Part shown: in pieces, positions 1 to 9,202 of the stretch | How positions within the stretch are numbered: position 1 is the stretch's first letter | How the letters are laid out: the number at the start of each line of letters is the position of its first letter | Assembly (NCBI GenBank): GCA_934591815.1 | Contig: CAKTPV010000009.1 | Coordinates: 1 to 64,000 of the forward strand | Direction of reading: 5' to 3' | Origin: an uncultured Oscillospiraceae bacterium | GTDB lineage: Bacteria; Bacillota; Clostridia; Oscillospirales; Oscillospiraceae | Length of the DNA stretch: 64,000 bases | The notes under the pieces: model-generated | The model's input: only the letters and a program-made list of their open reading frames with translations | Told to the model about the DNA's origin: nothing | Databases searched by the model: none | Program-made: the position numbers and the translations under genes

Positions 1-1002
<1,002 letters not shown>

Positions 1003-1079
1003 TACAATTTGCAGGCAATCTAAGCCTTCTCCCATCTGTCTTCTTTGTTCGGTTTTCAGGGTACAAGTTTATAGAGAAG

Positions 1080-1192
<113 letters not shown>

Positions 1193-1198
1193 CACGAA

Positions 1199-1232
1199 GA
1201 AACACCGCTCAGCTGAGCGGTGTTTCTCTTTT
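1199..1232 (+). terminator. rRNA operon terminator
   Basis: A perfect 28-nt palindrome with 14-nt arms (GAAACACCGCTCAG) directly after 5S rRNA, followed by a T-rich run. It is a strong intrinsic terminator for the rrn operon. Confidence 0.93.
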
Positions 1233-1305
1233 TATCCACCGTGTCGGGACTGAGACTGCTTCGACGGATGCTGCGGACGAAAACCGTGTGTTAAACATAT
1301 CCGTA

Positions 1306-1342
1306 TAGGCAAAACCACCCGCCAAGCGGGTGGTTTTGCCTA
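1306..1342. terminator. bidirectional terminator between rrn operon and GNAT gene
   Basis: Hairpin with arms TAGGCAAAACCACCCG and its complement around a short loop. Its A-rich and T-rich flanks let it work in both directions. It ends the minus-strand GNAT gene that stops at 1352 and backs up the rRNA terminator. Confidence 0.8.
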
Positions 1343-1351
1343 TTCACCGTT

Positions 1352-1843
1352 TTATGCCAGCGTAAATCGATAGAGGATCGAGTCCTGCCACGATTCCTCA
1401 TTGCCTAAGTCCTCCCCAATCACCACGCCGCCCATGTGCTGGTAAAAGTTGCGGGCATTGAGGTTCTGGGGAACGCAGTGACACACAAAGGAGGAGACGC
1501 CGTGCGCCCTGCAATGTGCCGCGACAAAATCAAAGGCGCACCGCCCGATGCCCTGCCGCTGACATTCGGAGACGATATACAGCGATTGCAGGGTGACCAC
1601 GTCGCCGTTGTGTATCGTCAGATAGCCGATGTTCTGCCGCTCCTTCTGGATAAGATACACCGCATATTTCGGATCGTGCAGCCGCCGCAGCTCCTGCTCC
1701 CGGTGCCAGTCCCACGCAAAATCATCCAGCATCTGGTCGGGATAGATGCCACGGTATGTCGTGCCCCAAATTGCGTGACGCAAGCCGACGATAGTCGCTG
1801 CGTCCGCGTCGGTGGCCGCCGTGAACATCACATTCTCTGCCAT
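1352..1843 (-). CDS. GNAT-family N-acetyltransferase
   Basis: 163 residues. It has a GNAT fold: an N-terminal strand and helix with the AtsE-like pattern GLRHAIWGTTYRGIYPD, a core strand YLTIHNGDVVTLQSLYIVSE, then the acetyl-CoA pyrophosphate loop QRQGIGRCAFDF (motif A, about residues 113-124) and a C-terminal motif B (NLNARNFYQHMGG). It should transfer an acetyl group from acetyl-CoA to an amine; the substrate cannot be predicted. GGAGG lies nine bases before the ATG, which supports this start. It is followed by a bidirectional terminator, and the upstream gene on the same strand is another GNAT, about 40 bp away. Confidence 0.88.
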   Translation of the reverse strand: MAENVMFTAATDADAATIVGLRHAIWGTTYRGIYPDQMLDDFAWDWHREQELRRLHDPKYAVYLIQKERQNIGYLTIHNGDVVTLQSLYIVSECQRQGIGRCAFDFVAAHCRAHGVSSFVCHCVPQNLNARNFYQHMGGVVIGEDLGNEESWQDSILYRFTLA

Positions 1844-1885
1844 GATACCGTTCCTCCATATTCCTATTGTACTGCGTCGGATGCA

Positions 1886-2287
1886 TCAGCCGCGCATAAA
1901 GCCGCAGCAGCCCATCTCCGAAAGCTCCAAAAAGCCCAGTGACCGGTAAAACGCCACTGTTTTAGGCGTATTATCCGTTAACAGCTGGATTTGCCGGACG
2001 TGGGCGTATCTGTCGAGTACCGCTTTGAGCAGCGCCGAGCCGATGCCCTGCCGCTGTTTTTCGGGATACACCAGAATATCCTGCACCAATATCACCGTGG
2101 CGCCGTCGCCGACCACACGGATGAGACCCAGCAGTGCGTCCTTCTCATAGGCCGCCAGGATCAGCAGGGAGTTCTGAAAGCCATGCTCCAGCGCTGCCAT
2201 GTCCTCTGTATATGCCGTCCAGCCAACCTGCGTATAGAGAGGAAGAATTTCATCTGTTCTGAATTTTGTGTATTCCTTTATTTCCAT
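1886..2287 (-). CDS. GNAT-family N-acetyltransferase (second)
   Basis: 133 residues from the ATG at 2287. Motif A reads EKQRQGIGSALLKAVL and motif B TPKTVAFYRSLGF, typical of short GNAT proteins acting on small amines. An ATG at 2320 would add 11 residues and overlap the stop of the HD-domain gene as ATGA. However, AGGAGG sits just before the 2287 ATG at normal spacing, and the family usually begins near MEIKEY, so the shorter form is preferred. It forms a likely two-gene unit with the upstream HD hydrolase. Substrate unknown. Confidence 0.85.
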   Translation of the reverse strand: MEIKEYTKFRTDEILPLYTQVGWTAYTEDMAALEHGFQNSLLILAAYEKDALLGLIRVVGDGATVILVQDILVYPEKQRQGIGSALLKAVLDRYAHVRQIQLLTDNTPKTVAFYRSLGFLELSEMGCCGFMRG

Positions 2288-2316
2288 GCTGTCCTCCTGT
2301 CTTTCCAGCAACGCGC

Positions 2317-2880
2317 TCATTCCCCGCCGGCGAGCTTCTGCTCCGTCTCCTCCCGGATGGCCTTGCGCAGCGCGGTGAGGTAGGGGGAGAACGCCACATT
2401 TTCATCGGCGTAGGTCAGGTTCAGCGTACGCTCCCGGGGGAGCCATGTGGACAGCGGCGCTTCATTGTGCTGGATGACCGCCTCCAGCTTGTCCATCGCC
2501 TTATAGAGCTTGGCCTCCTCGGTTTCCAGCGCGTCCATCTCCGCATACAGCGCGGCCATCTCCGCGCAGTAGGGGGCGGGGAGAGACGATACCCACCGGG
2601 CCAGCAGAGCGTCCTCCTTTTCCGTATCGGCGTCGGTCTTCAAGAAGGAGGGGATATCGCCGGTGAAGCACTCGCCCAGATCGTGGATGAGGCACATACG
2701 CATCACCTTGTCCATGTCCAGCGCGGGAAACTCATCCCGCAGGAGGAACGCCATCAGCGCCAGACGCCAGCTGTGCTCCGCCACGCTCTCCCGGCGTCCC
2801 CCGGAGGTGTCGCAGTGGCGGGTGGTGTCCTTCAACTTCTCTGCGGTGTGCAGGATCTGCAGCAGTTCTTCAGGCTTCAT
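2317..2880 (-). CDS. HD-domain hydrolase, YfbR/HDDC2-like (putative 5'-nucleotidase)
   Basis: 187 residues. The HD phosphohydrolase signature is complete: first histidine in the ESVAEHSWR segment (about residue 36), then the LIHDLGE motif carrying the HD pair (about residues 67-69), then a later conserved aspartate in YKAMDKLEAV. This arrangement matches the YfbR/HDDC2 group of metal-dependent 5'-deoxynucleotidases, which remove phosphate from deoxynucleoside monophosphates. The substrate assignment is inferred from family resemblance. It probably leads a short operon with the downstream GNAT gene. Confidence 0.82.
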   Translation of the reverse strand: MKPEELLQILHTAEKLKDTTRHCDTSGGRRESVAEHSWRLALMAFLLRDEFPALDMDKVMRMCLIHDLGECFTGDIPSFLKTDADTEKEDALLARWVSSLPAPYCAEMAALYAEMDALETEEAKLYKAMDKLEAVIQHNEAPLSTWLPRERTLNLTYADENVAFSPYLTALRKAIREETEQKLAGGE

Positions 2881-3034
2881 AGGCGCGGCCTCCCGTTTGG
2901 TTCATTTGGGAAAAGTATAGCAAACCGCGCCTGCGCGGTCAACGGTTGCACAGAAAAGAATTATAGTGTACAATAGCCATAATCTGGATGACAACGCCGC
3001 CCTGTCCGAAGCGCGGCGGGAAAGTGAGGGAAGT

Positions 3035-3961
3035 ATGGGGCTTTTGTATGCATTGGAGTCGATCCGAACGCCGCTGCTGGACAAAATTCTGGGCGCGGTG
3101 ACGTATCTGGGCGATGAGCTCTGCTTCATGGTGTTCGCCGTGGGCGTGTTCTGGTGCATCAGCAAGCGGATGGGCTACTATCTGATGACCGTGGGCTTTT
3201 TCGGCACCATCTTCAACCAGTTTTTGAAGATCCTGTGCGCCATCCCCCGCCCGTGGGTCAAGGACCCCGGCTTCACCATTGTGGAGAGCGCCAGAGCGGG
3301 CGCGTCGGGCTACTCCTTCCCCAGCGGCCACACGCAGAACGCGGTGACGCTGTACGGCGGCACGGCGCGGTACACCAAGACACCGTGGCTGCGGTGGGTG
3401 TGCATCGCGGTGATGGTGCTGATCTGCTTCAGCCGGATGTATCTGGGCGTCCACACGCCGCTGGACGTGGGTGTGGCGCTGGTCATCGGTACGGTGCTGG
3501 TGCTGGCGCTCTATCCGGTGATGGAGGAGGCCGACCGTCGGCCGTGGGTGCTGACATGGGTCATCGGCTTCATGGTGGTGTGCAGCGGGGCATTCGTGGC
3601 GTATCTGTACCTGCGGGGCGACACGGGCGCCACGGCGGAGGACACCGCCAACTACGTCAGTGCCCTGTCCAACGGCTGGAAGTTCGTAGGCGCTACGCTG
3701 GGGCTGCTGGCCACCAACATTCTGGATCGGCGGTGCATCCGCTTTGAGACGGAGGCGGTGTGGTGGGCACAGCTCATCAAGCTGGTGGTGGGCTTCGGAC
3801 TGCTGCTGGCTATCCGGGCGGGGCTGAAAGCGCCGCTGATCGCGCTGTGCGGCGGCGCGGCGGAGATCGCCGGCGGTATCCGCTATCTGCTGATCGTGCT
3901 GTTCGCCGGGTGCGTATGGCCCCTGACGTTCTGGGGCTTCAGCCGCTTGGGAAGAAGATAA
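3035..3961 (+). CDS. PAP2-family membrane phosphatase
   Basis: 308 residues with about six to eight membrane segments. The three PAP2 acid phosphatase motifs are present in order: KILCAIPRP (K-x6-RP), PSGHT (PSGH, about residues 102-106) and SRMYLGVHTPLDV (SR-x5-H-x3-D). These supply the catalytic histidine and phosphate-binding residues. Likely substrates are lipid phosphates such as undecaprenyl pyrophosphate or phosphatidate, acting at the outer face of the membrane. The frame is open further upstream, but the ATG at 3035 follows GAGGG and starts a normal family N-terminus. Confidence 0.87.
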   Translation: MGLLYALESIRTPLLDKILGAVTYLGDELCFMVFAVGVFWCISKRMGYYLMTVGFFGTIFNQFLKILCAIPRPWVKDPGFTIVESARAGASGYSFPSGHTQNAVTLYGGTARYTKTPWLRWVCIAVMVLICFSRMYLGVHTPLDVGVALVIGTVLVLALYPVMEEADRRPWVLTWVIGFMVVCSGAFVAYLYLRGDTGATAEDTANYVSALSNGWKFVGATLGLLATNILDRRCIRFETEAVWWAQLIKLVVGFGLLLAIRAGLKAPLIALCGGAAEIAGGIRYLLIVLFAGCVWPLTFWGFSRLGRR

Positions 3962-3970
3962 GGAAATACA

Positions 3971-4017
3971 AAACCGCCCCTGCTCCGATGGTCTTGGAGC
4001 GGGGGCGGTGCTTTATT
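3971..4017. terminator. terminator after PAP2 gene
   Basis: ACCGCCCC-GCTCC pairs with GGAGC-GGGGGCGGT around a short loop, followed by CTTTATT. It sits between convergent genes and overlaps the end of the minus-strand gene by a few bases. Confidence 0.8.
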
Positions 4018-4498
4018 GCATGACGGCCAAGGCGCGGGCGGCGTCTATGTCGCCGATGGCGATGTAGGAGAAGTCATCTGCATCCCACCGGCCGGAGATA
4101 TGGTCGTCGGTAACGGTGCGCTCCGTCCACAGCCGGATCACGGCGCAGGAGCGGTCAGACGCTGCGGAGATGCTGTGGAGGGGTGCGGCCACCCGAAAGC
4201 CGGAGTCATCCACGGTGAAGACAGAATCGGCGGTGCCGCCGTGGAACTGGGCGCGGAGAGCGGCGCATTGCAGAATGCCGGGGATGTCGCAGCTGCCGGT
4301 GTACGTACCCCGGCGGAACGTGCCGTGGAAGGATACGGGGATCTCCTCCGCCGTGCCGTCGTCGGGGACGGTGCAGAGATAGCCGGTGCCGTCGTAGTCG
4401 ATGGCAATGCCTCTGTCCCACGACGCGAAGATGAGTACGCCGGTGAACACCAGCAGGGCGGTGAGCCAAGCCCAGCGGGAGCGAAAAAAGTGCCGCAT
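4013..4498 (-). CDS. membrane-anchored protein of unknown function
   Basis: 161 residues, not recognised. One hydrophobic segment near the N-terminus (about residues 10-25, WLTALLVFTGVLIFA) after a basic start suggests an uncleaved signal anchor with the rest outside the cell. The outer part looks like a small beta-rich domain with no catalytic motif I can identify. AAGGAGG precedes the ATG at good spacing, so it is a real gene. A shared terminator closes it against the convergent PAP2 gene. Confidence 0.7.
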   Translation of the reverse strand: MRHFFRSRWAWLTALLVFTGVLIFASWDRGIAIDYDGTGYLCTVPDDGTAEEIPVSFHGTFRRGTYTGSCDIPGILQCAALRAQFHGGTADSVFTVDDSGFRVAAPLHSISAASDRSCAVIRLWTERTVTDDHISGRWDADDFSYIAIGDIDAARALAVMQ

Positions 4499-4570
4499 GA
4501 AAACGCCTCCTTACGTATATGACCTCTGCATATAAGTATACAGGAGGGGGGGAAAAAACGCAAGAAAAAA

Positions 4571-4603
4571 GGTTGTGTGCCGCACAGCGGCACACAACCT
4601 TTT
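4571..4603. terminator. bidirectional terminator
   Basis: GGTTGTGTGCCG pairs with CGGCACACAACC, with an A-run before and a T-run after. It closes the minus-strand EamA transporter gene that ends at 4614. Confidence 0.85.
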
Positions 4604-4613
4604 CGTATAGAGG

Positions 4614-5507
4614 TCAAGCGCTCTCCTTCGGTTTTTTCAGCGCCACAACGACGCCGGCGGTGATGAGCACCGCGCCGATGACGCTCATGAGGGTGATCTG
4701 CTCATGGAGCAGCAGATAGCCAACTGCCAGCGTCACAAAGGGGGAGGCATACAGGTAGTTGTTGGTGACCACCACGCCCAGCCGCTGGAAGGCGATGTTC
4801 CAGATGGCAAAGCACACGGCGTTGCCGAACACGCCCAGAAACAGCCAGCTCAGCAGGATGGAGGGGGTGGTGAACAGAGGGTGCAAATCGGGCATCCCGT
4901 CCGTCAGCAGCATCAGCGGCACGGAGGTCAGAAAGCCCCAGAGCATGACCCGGCGGGTGATGATGAAGTTGTCGTACTGTTCGGTATATTTCTTGACCAG
5001 AATGGAGTACACCGCCCACATAAAGGCGGTGGCCAGCGCCAGCAGGTCACCCTTGGGACTGAGATGGAACGTCATCTGTCCGTTGAGCACCACCAGTACC
5101 ACGCCGGCGAGGGCGACGACGGCGCCGATGTACACAAACTTGCCCAGACGCTCGCCGCTGCGGGAGAAAAGCTGGGCCAGAATCACCGTCAGGATAGGCG
5201 CCAGCGCCACGAGGATGCTGACGTTGGCGGCGTAGGTGTAGGTGAGGGCGGTATTTTGCAGGAAGAAGTAGAGCGTGCCGCCGGTGACGCCGACGAGAAT
5301 GAGCATCAGCTCGTCTTTCCGGGGGAGCTTCAGCGTCTTGGGGCGCAGTACCCACAGCGTCACATAGGCCAGCGCCATGCGCAGGGGGATGATCTGGATG
5401 GCGGTATAGGCCTTCAGCAGCTCCTTGGTCAGCACAAAGCAGCTGCCCCAGACCAGAATGGTAAACATGGCGTAGACGTGGCCCATCGCCTTTTTCGATG
5501 CAGACAT
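4614..5507 (-). CDS. EamA/DMT-superfamily transporter
   Basis: 297 residues, about ten membrane segments arranged as two EamA repeats (residues about 7-140 and 150-290). The repeats show the usual WGSCFVLTKELL and LATAFMWAVYSILVKKY starts. This superfamily exports amino acids, nucleosides and other metabolites; the substrate cannot be told from sequence. The ATG at 5507 follows TTAGGAGCG. The gene stands alone between a terminator and a 250-bp divergent gap. Confidence 0.88.
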   Translation of the reverse strand: MSASKKAMGHVYAMFTILVWGSCFVLTKELLKAYTAIQIIPLRMALAYVTLWVLRPKTLKLPRKDELMLILVGVTGGTLYFFLQNTALTYTYAANVSILVALAPILTVILAQLFSRSGERLGKFVYIGAVVALAGVVLVVLNGQMTFHLSPKGDLLALATAFMWAVYSILVKKYTEQYDNFIITRRVMLWGFLTSVPLMLLTDGMPDLHPLFTTPSILLSWLFLGVFGNAVCFAIWNIAFQRLGVVVTNNYLYASPFVTLAVGYLLLHEQITLMSVIGAVLITAGVVVALKKPKESA

Positions 5508-5761
5508 ATGCGTTCGCTCCTAACAACTGGATTTCCGGCGCACAGCGGGCCGGAGGAAAACCACAAACATATATTATAGTGGATCATGGGAGAAAAATCC
5601 AGTGGGAGTTTCACAAAACCGGTAAAAACGGGAAATTAGTCAAAACTTAAGAGATGGCGTCGGCGAAAGCTGTTGAAGCAGGGCGGGAACTGTGGTATAC
5701 TGCCAAAGGCGGCGTCAAGTCTGACGACCCGCTTTTTTGGAGATAATGCAGGAGGGGCAGC

Positions 5762-6676
5762 ATGAAAACAACCTTGGTCATTATGGCGGCGGGCCTCGGT
5801 TCCCGCTATGGCGGCAATAAGCAGACAGACGGCGTGGGGCCCAACGGGGAGATCCTCATGGAGTACGGCGTCTACGATGCGGTGCGCGCCGGATTTGATA
5901 AGATCGTGTTCATCATCAAGCCGGATATGCTGGAACTGATGAAGCGGCTGTGCGGCGACATGGCGTCCCGCCTGCGGACGCCGGAGGGACGGCCGGTGGA
6001 GGTGTGCTACGCCTTTCAGGATTTTTCCTCCCTGCCGGATTTCTACCGCATCCCGGAGGAGCGGACGAAGCCCTTCGGCACCGCCCACGCGGTGCTGTGT
6101 ACGCGGGAGTTTGTCCACGAGCCGTTTTGCGTCATCAACGCCGACGACTTCTACGGCGCAGATGCCTACCGCACCATCTACGAGGAGCTGCAGCGCCTGC
6201 CGGAGCGGGGCGCGGCCACCATGGTGGGGTATCTGCTGAAAAACACGGTGACAAAATACGGCACGGTGTCCCGGGGCGTCTGCCGGACACAGAACGGCTA
6301 TCTGGCGGACATCCACGAGACGCTGAAGATCCGGCTGCGGGAGGATGGCACCATCTTTGACGAGGACAGCGGCGTACTGCTGGAGCCGGACACGGTGGTG
6401 TCCATGAACTTCTGGGGCTTCATGCCGTCGATCTTTGACGAGCTGGCGCGCTATTTCGAGACGTTCCTGCGCAGTGACGCAGGGGAGAACGTCAAGGCGG
6501 AGTGCCTGCTGCCCAATATGGTGGGCGAGCTGCTGCGGGAGGGGCGCCTGTCGGTGTCCGTCCTACAGTCGAAGGACCGGTGGTTCGGCATGACGTACCA
6601 CGAGGATCGGGCGCGTGTGGCATCGGAGCTGCAAACGCTCCACGAGGCGGGGGTATACCCGGAGAAATTGAGGTAA
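5762..6676 (+). CDS. sugar-phosphate nucleotidyltransferase-like protein
   Basis: 304 residues. The N-terminal glycine-rich loop MAAGLGSRYGGNKQ is the nucleotide-binding signature of the NTP_transferase family, and VINADDFYG carries the metal-binding aspartate. Members make NDP-sugars from NTP and sugar phosphate, or act on phosphocholine-like substrates. Here the acceptor is unknown. AGGAGG lies seven bases before the ATG. Six bases separate its stop from the VanY-like gene, so the two are probably co-transcribed, which suggests an envelope or surface polymer role. Confidence 0.84.
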   Translation: MKTTLVIMAAGLGSRYGGNKQTDGVGPNGEILMEYGVYDAVRAGFDKIVFIIKPDMLELMKRLCGDMASRLRTPEGRPVEVCYAFQDFSSLPDFYRIPEERTKPFGTAHAVLCTREFVHEPFCVINADDFYGADAYRTIYEELQRLPERGAATMVGYLLKNTVTKYGTVSRGVCRTQNGYLADIHETLKIRLREDGTIFDEDSGVLLEPDTVVSMNFWGFMPSIFDELARYFETFLRSDAGENVKAECLLPNMVGELLREGRLSVSVLQSKDRWFGMTYHEDRARVASELQTLHEAGVYPEKLR

Positions 6677-6682
6677 AAAGCA

Positions 6683-7462
6683 ATGGATGAAAGAGAACGG
6701 AGAAGACAGCGCCGCTACCGGGAGGCTATGCGCAACCGCATTATCGCGGTGGTGTTCCTGGCGGCGCTGATCGTGGGCATCATCTTTATCGTAAAGGGAT
6801 GCCGGGATAAAAAGCAGGCGGAGGAGGAGCGGCGGCAGCAGGCGGCGGAGACGCTGGCACAGCAGAAGGAGCCGGAGACCTCCAAGCCGTCGGCGGCAGG
6901 CAACGAGCTGCTGACGTTGGTGAATCCGTGGAACAAGCTGCCGGAGGACTGGCAGGTGGACCCAGTGGAGCTGAGCAACGGCCTGCAGGTGGATCGCCGG
7001 TGCTACGACGCCCTGCAAAGCATGATGGACGCCTGCCGCAAGGCGGGGAATGAGCCGCTGATCTGCTCGGCCTATCGGTCTATGGAGACGCAGCAGAGCC
7101 TGTTCGACGAGAAGGTGGCCAAGCTGGAGGCGGCGGGCAAGAGCCACGACGAGGCGGTACAGGAGACCGCCAAGGAGATCGCGGTGCCGGGCACCAGCGA
7201 GCATCAGCTGGGTCTGACGGTGGACATCGTGGACATGGGCAACCAGAATCTCACGGAGGAGCAGGAGCAGACCCCCACCCAGAAATGGCTGATGGCCAAC
7301 TCCTGGCGGTACGGCTTCATCCACCGCTACCCCACCGGTAAGAGCGAGATCACCGGCATCATCTATGAGCCGTGGCACTACCGCTATGTGGGCAAGGAGG
7401 CGGCGCAGGAGATCTTCAACAAGGGCATCACGCTGGAGGAGTATCTGGGCGCGACCCACTGA
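6683..7462 (+). CDS. D-alanyl-D-alanine carboxypeptidase, VanY family, membrane anchored
   Basis: 259 residues. A short basic cytoplasmic tail, one membrane helix (about residues 19-37), a Gln/Glu-rich linker, then a VanY (peptidase M15B) domain. The zinc and catalytic motifs are visible: SEHQLGLTVDIVD (about residues 172-184, His and Asp ligands) and EPWHYRYVG (Glu base and third His ligand). It should trim the terminal D-Ala of peptidoglycan stem peptides outside the membrane. No van cluster surrounds it, so this is a housekeeping wall enzyme and not evidence of glycopeptide resistance. Confidence 0.9.
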   Translation: MDERERRRQRRYREAMRNRIIAVVFLAALIVGIIFIVKGCRDKKQAEEERRQQAAETLAQQKEPETSKPSAAGNELLTLVNPWNKLPEDWQVDPVELSNGLQVDRRCYDALQSMMDACRKAGNEPLICSAYRSMETQQSLFDEKVAKLEAAGKSHDEAVQETAKEIAVPGTSEHQLGLTVDIVDMGNQNLTEEQEQTPTQKWLMANSWRYGFIHRYPTGKSEITGIIYEPWHYRYVGKEAAQEIFNKGITLEEYLGATH

Positions 7463-7470
7463 AAAATGAC

Positions 7471-7497
7471 AAGAGCCGCGGCATTGCCGCGGCTCTT
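7471..7497. terminator. shared terminator of VanY-like gene and small peptide gene
   Basis: AAGAGCCGCGGC pairs with GCCGCGGCTCTT. The T-run (TCATTTTT) follows only on the minus strand, so it mainly ends the 35-residue peptide gene and probably serves the plus-strand operon as well. Confidence 0.8.
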
Positions 7498-7512
7498 ACA
7501 CTGTGCGCCGTG

Positions 7513-7620
7513 TTACTTGCAGTTCTTGGCGTTTTTCGTGTTCTTGGTATTCTTGCCGGTGTTGGGGATATTTTGCTCGGTGGTGTTCTGTTCGTTTTTG
7601 GCGTTCTTGCGTTCCTCCAT
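7513..7620 (-). CDS. 35-residue Asn/Lys-rich peptide of unknown function
   Basis: A small gene on the minus strand. ATG at 7620 is preceded by AAAAGGAGGTG at ideal spacing, and a hairpin with a T-run lies 16 bp after the stop. The product is extremely polar: nine Asn and seven Lys in 35 residues, ending in a KN-x tandem (KNT, KNT, KNA, KNC) with one Cys next to the last residue. No signal peptide or hydrophobic stretch. I do not recognise a function. The strong ribosome binding site and terminator argue that it is a real gene. Confidence 0.75.
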   Translation of the reverse strand: MEERKNAKNEQNTTEQNIPNTGKNTKNTKNAKNCK

Positions 7621-7714
7621 GCGAGGCACCTCCTTTTCAATAGGTACAGGGTCAGTATGACCGGAAAATCCCCGGTTATGCACAAAATAATCAAGAAAAA
7701 ATGTAAAATTTCAG

Positions 7715-7743
7715 TTGACAAACCGGCGCGGGTACGGTATACT
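7715..7743 (+). promoter_or_regulatory. infC operon promoter
   Basis: TTGACA, 17-bp spacer, TATACT: a near-consensus vegetative promoter. It gives a leader of about 150 nt before infC. Confidence 0.88.
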
Positions 7744-7847
7744 ACTCAGGAAAACAAAGAAGGTCGGTGCATCCGCCTCACCTCCCGCCGCGGGCAAAGA
7801 GGTCAACAGCGTCAGCAGAGTACCCAGAGGGGTGGTCTGTTTTGTTG

Positions 7848-7880
7848 CGCGGATGCCGAGAGCATTCGCGTTTTTATTTT
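7848..7880 (+). terminator. infC leader attenuator
   Basis: A nine-pair stem (CGCGGATGC with GCATTCGCG, one G-U pair, CGAGA loop) is followed by TTTTTATTTT and ends 7 nt before the infC ribosome binding site. In Bacillus the infC-rpmI-rplT leader is attenuated through binding of L20. The same logic is likely here, but I could not resolve the competing antiterminator fold. Confidence 0.82.
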
Positions 7881-7899
7881 GGATTGGAGGTGCTTCGGT

Positions 7900-8418
7900 A
7901 TTAGCAAGGTACAGCATCAACTGAATGATGAGATCAACGACAAGGAGATCCGATTGATCGGCGAAGGCGGAGAGCAGATGGGCATTGTGTCCAGTGAAGA
8001 GGCCCTGCGCATCGCGGAGGAGCACGGGCTGGATCTGGTGAAGATCTCCCCGCAGGCAACGCCCCCTGTGTGCAAGCTGATGAATTACGGCAAGTACAAA
8101 TTCGAGCAGAGCAAGCGCGAGAAGGAAGCCAAGAAAAACCAGCACGTTGTGGAGATCAAGGAGATCCGGATGTCTCCGGGCATTGACGTAGGCGACTTCA
8201 ACACCAAGCTGAAGAACGCCCAGAAGTTCCTGTCCGACGGCAACCGCGTCAAGGTATCCGTCCGCTTCCGCGGTCGTGAGATGGCGCACACCGACATTGG
8301 CCGCGATCTTCTCAATAAGTTTGCAGACCTGTGTACCGAAGTGGCGACCCTCGACAAGGCTGCCAAGCTGGAGGGACGGAATATGTCGATCTTCCTGTCC
8401 CCCAAGGCCGGCAAGTAA
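7900..8418 (+). CDS. infC: translation initiation factor IF-3, AUU start codon
   Basis: 172 residues. The N-domain (VQHQLNDEINDKEIRLIGEGGEQMG) and C-domain (KEIRMSPGIDVGDFNTKLKNAQKFL) are both complete. No ATG or GTG fits the family N-terminus; the start is ATT at 7900, seven bases after GGAGGTG. This is the well-known rare start of infC that lets IF-3 repress its own translation by rejecting non-canonical initiation codons. IF-3 binds the 30S subunit and prevents early joining of 50S. It leads infC-rpmI-rplT and is preceded by an attenuator. Confidence 0.96.
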   Translation: MSKVQHQLNDEINDKEIRLIGEGGEQMGIVSSEEALRIAEEHGLDLVKISPQATPPVCKLMNYGKYKFEQSKREKEAKKNQHVVEIKEIRMSPGIDVGDFNTKLKNAQKFLSDGNRVKVSVRFRGREMAHTDIGRDLLNKFADLCTEVATLDKAAKLEGRNMSIFLSPKAGK

Positions 8419-8460
8419 CAGCAATTTTCCCAAAGCGATCATTTTGGAAGGAGTAATATT

Positions 8461-8658
8461 ATGCCTAAACTGAAGACCCATAGCGGCGCAAAGAAGCGCT
8501 TCAACCTGACGAAATCCGGCAAGGTCAAGAGAGCTCATGCGTTCAAGAGCCACATCCTGACCAAGAAGGACACCAAGCGTGGCCGTCGTCTGCGCAGCAC
8601 CACCTATGCTGACTGCACCACCGAGGCGACCATCCGCAAGATGATCCCTTACAAATAA
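8461..8658 (+). CDS. rpmI: 50S ribosomal protein L35
   Basis: 65 residues, very basic, with the L35 pattern [13 protein letters not shown] at the N-terminus and SHILTKK in the middle. Usual length for the family. AAGGAG precedes the ATG. It is the middle gene of the infC operon and part of the large ribosomal subunit. Confidence 0.97.
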   Translation: MPKLKTHSGAKKRFNLTKSGKVKRAHAFKSHILTKKDTKRGRRLRSTTYADCTTEATIRKMIPYK

Positions 8659-8694
8659 GATACGTTTTTCGTTAGAATAGGAGGCAATTGAAAT

Positions 8695-9048
8695 ATGGCA
8701 CGTGTTAAAGGCGCAATGATGGCGCGTAAAAGAAGAAACAAGACTCTGAAGATGGCCAAGGGCTACTGGGGCGCTAAGTCCAAGCACTTCAAGATGGCCA
8801 ACGAGCAGGTCATGAAGTCCCTGACCTACGCCTATGTGGGTCGTCGTCTGAAGAAGCGGGACTTCCGTCAGCTGTGGATCACCCGTATCTCCGCCGCTGT
8901 CAAGCCCCAGGGTCTGAACTATTCCACCTTCATGCACGGTCTGAAGGTCGCCGGCATCCAGATCAACCGCAAGATGCTGTCCGAGATGGCGATCAACGAC
9001 GCCGTGGCGTTTGCCGCCCTGTGCGACATCGCCAAGAAGGCTATCTGA
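8695..9048 (+). CDS. rplT: 50S ribosomal protein L20
   Basis: 117 residues, the normal length, with the L20 hallmarks [24 protein letters not shown] and LWITRISAA. It binds 23S rRNA early in 50S assembly. In Firmicutes it is also the likely repressor of this operon through the leader. AGGAGG precedes the start. Confidence 0.97.
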   Translation: MARVKGAMMARKRRNKTLKMAKGYWGAKSKHFKMANEQVMKSLTYAYVGRRLKKRDFRQLWITRISAAVKPQGLNYSTFMHGLKVAGIQINRKMLSEMAINDAVAFAALCDIAKKAI

Positions 9049-9054
9049 ATCACA

Positions 9055-9091
9055 CCACAGCGCTCTGTCTGACAGGGCGCTGTGTTTTTTA
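9055..9091 (+). terminator. infC operon terminator
   Basis: ACAGCGC-TC-TGTC pairs with GACA-GG-GCGCTGT, followed by TTTTTT directly after rplT. Confidence 0.9.
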
Positions 9092-9130
9092 TCCGCGGCG
9101 CAAGAAACAGTGGAAAAATGCGAGGGGCTT

Positions 9131-9139
9131 TGCTATAAT
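9131..9139 (+). promoter_or_regulatory. extended -10 promoter of the flavodiiron gene
   Basis: TGCTATAAT is an extended -10 element. The -35 region (TGGAAA at 9111-9116) is poor, as is common with extended -10 promoters. Confidence 0.65.
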
Positions 9140-9202
9140 GCGATAATGGGTATCGTAAGAAACAAATTCACCGGCATAAGCCGTGGAAAGGATGATAAAA
9201 GT

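Noticed and set aside
6683-7462. vancomycin resistance
   Set aside because: VanY-type carboxypeptidases are common wall enzymes. No vanHAX or vanRS genes are present.
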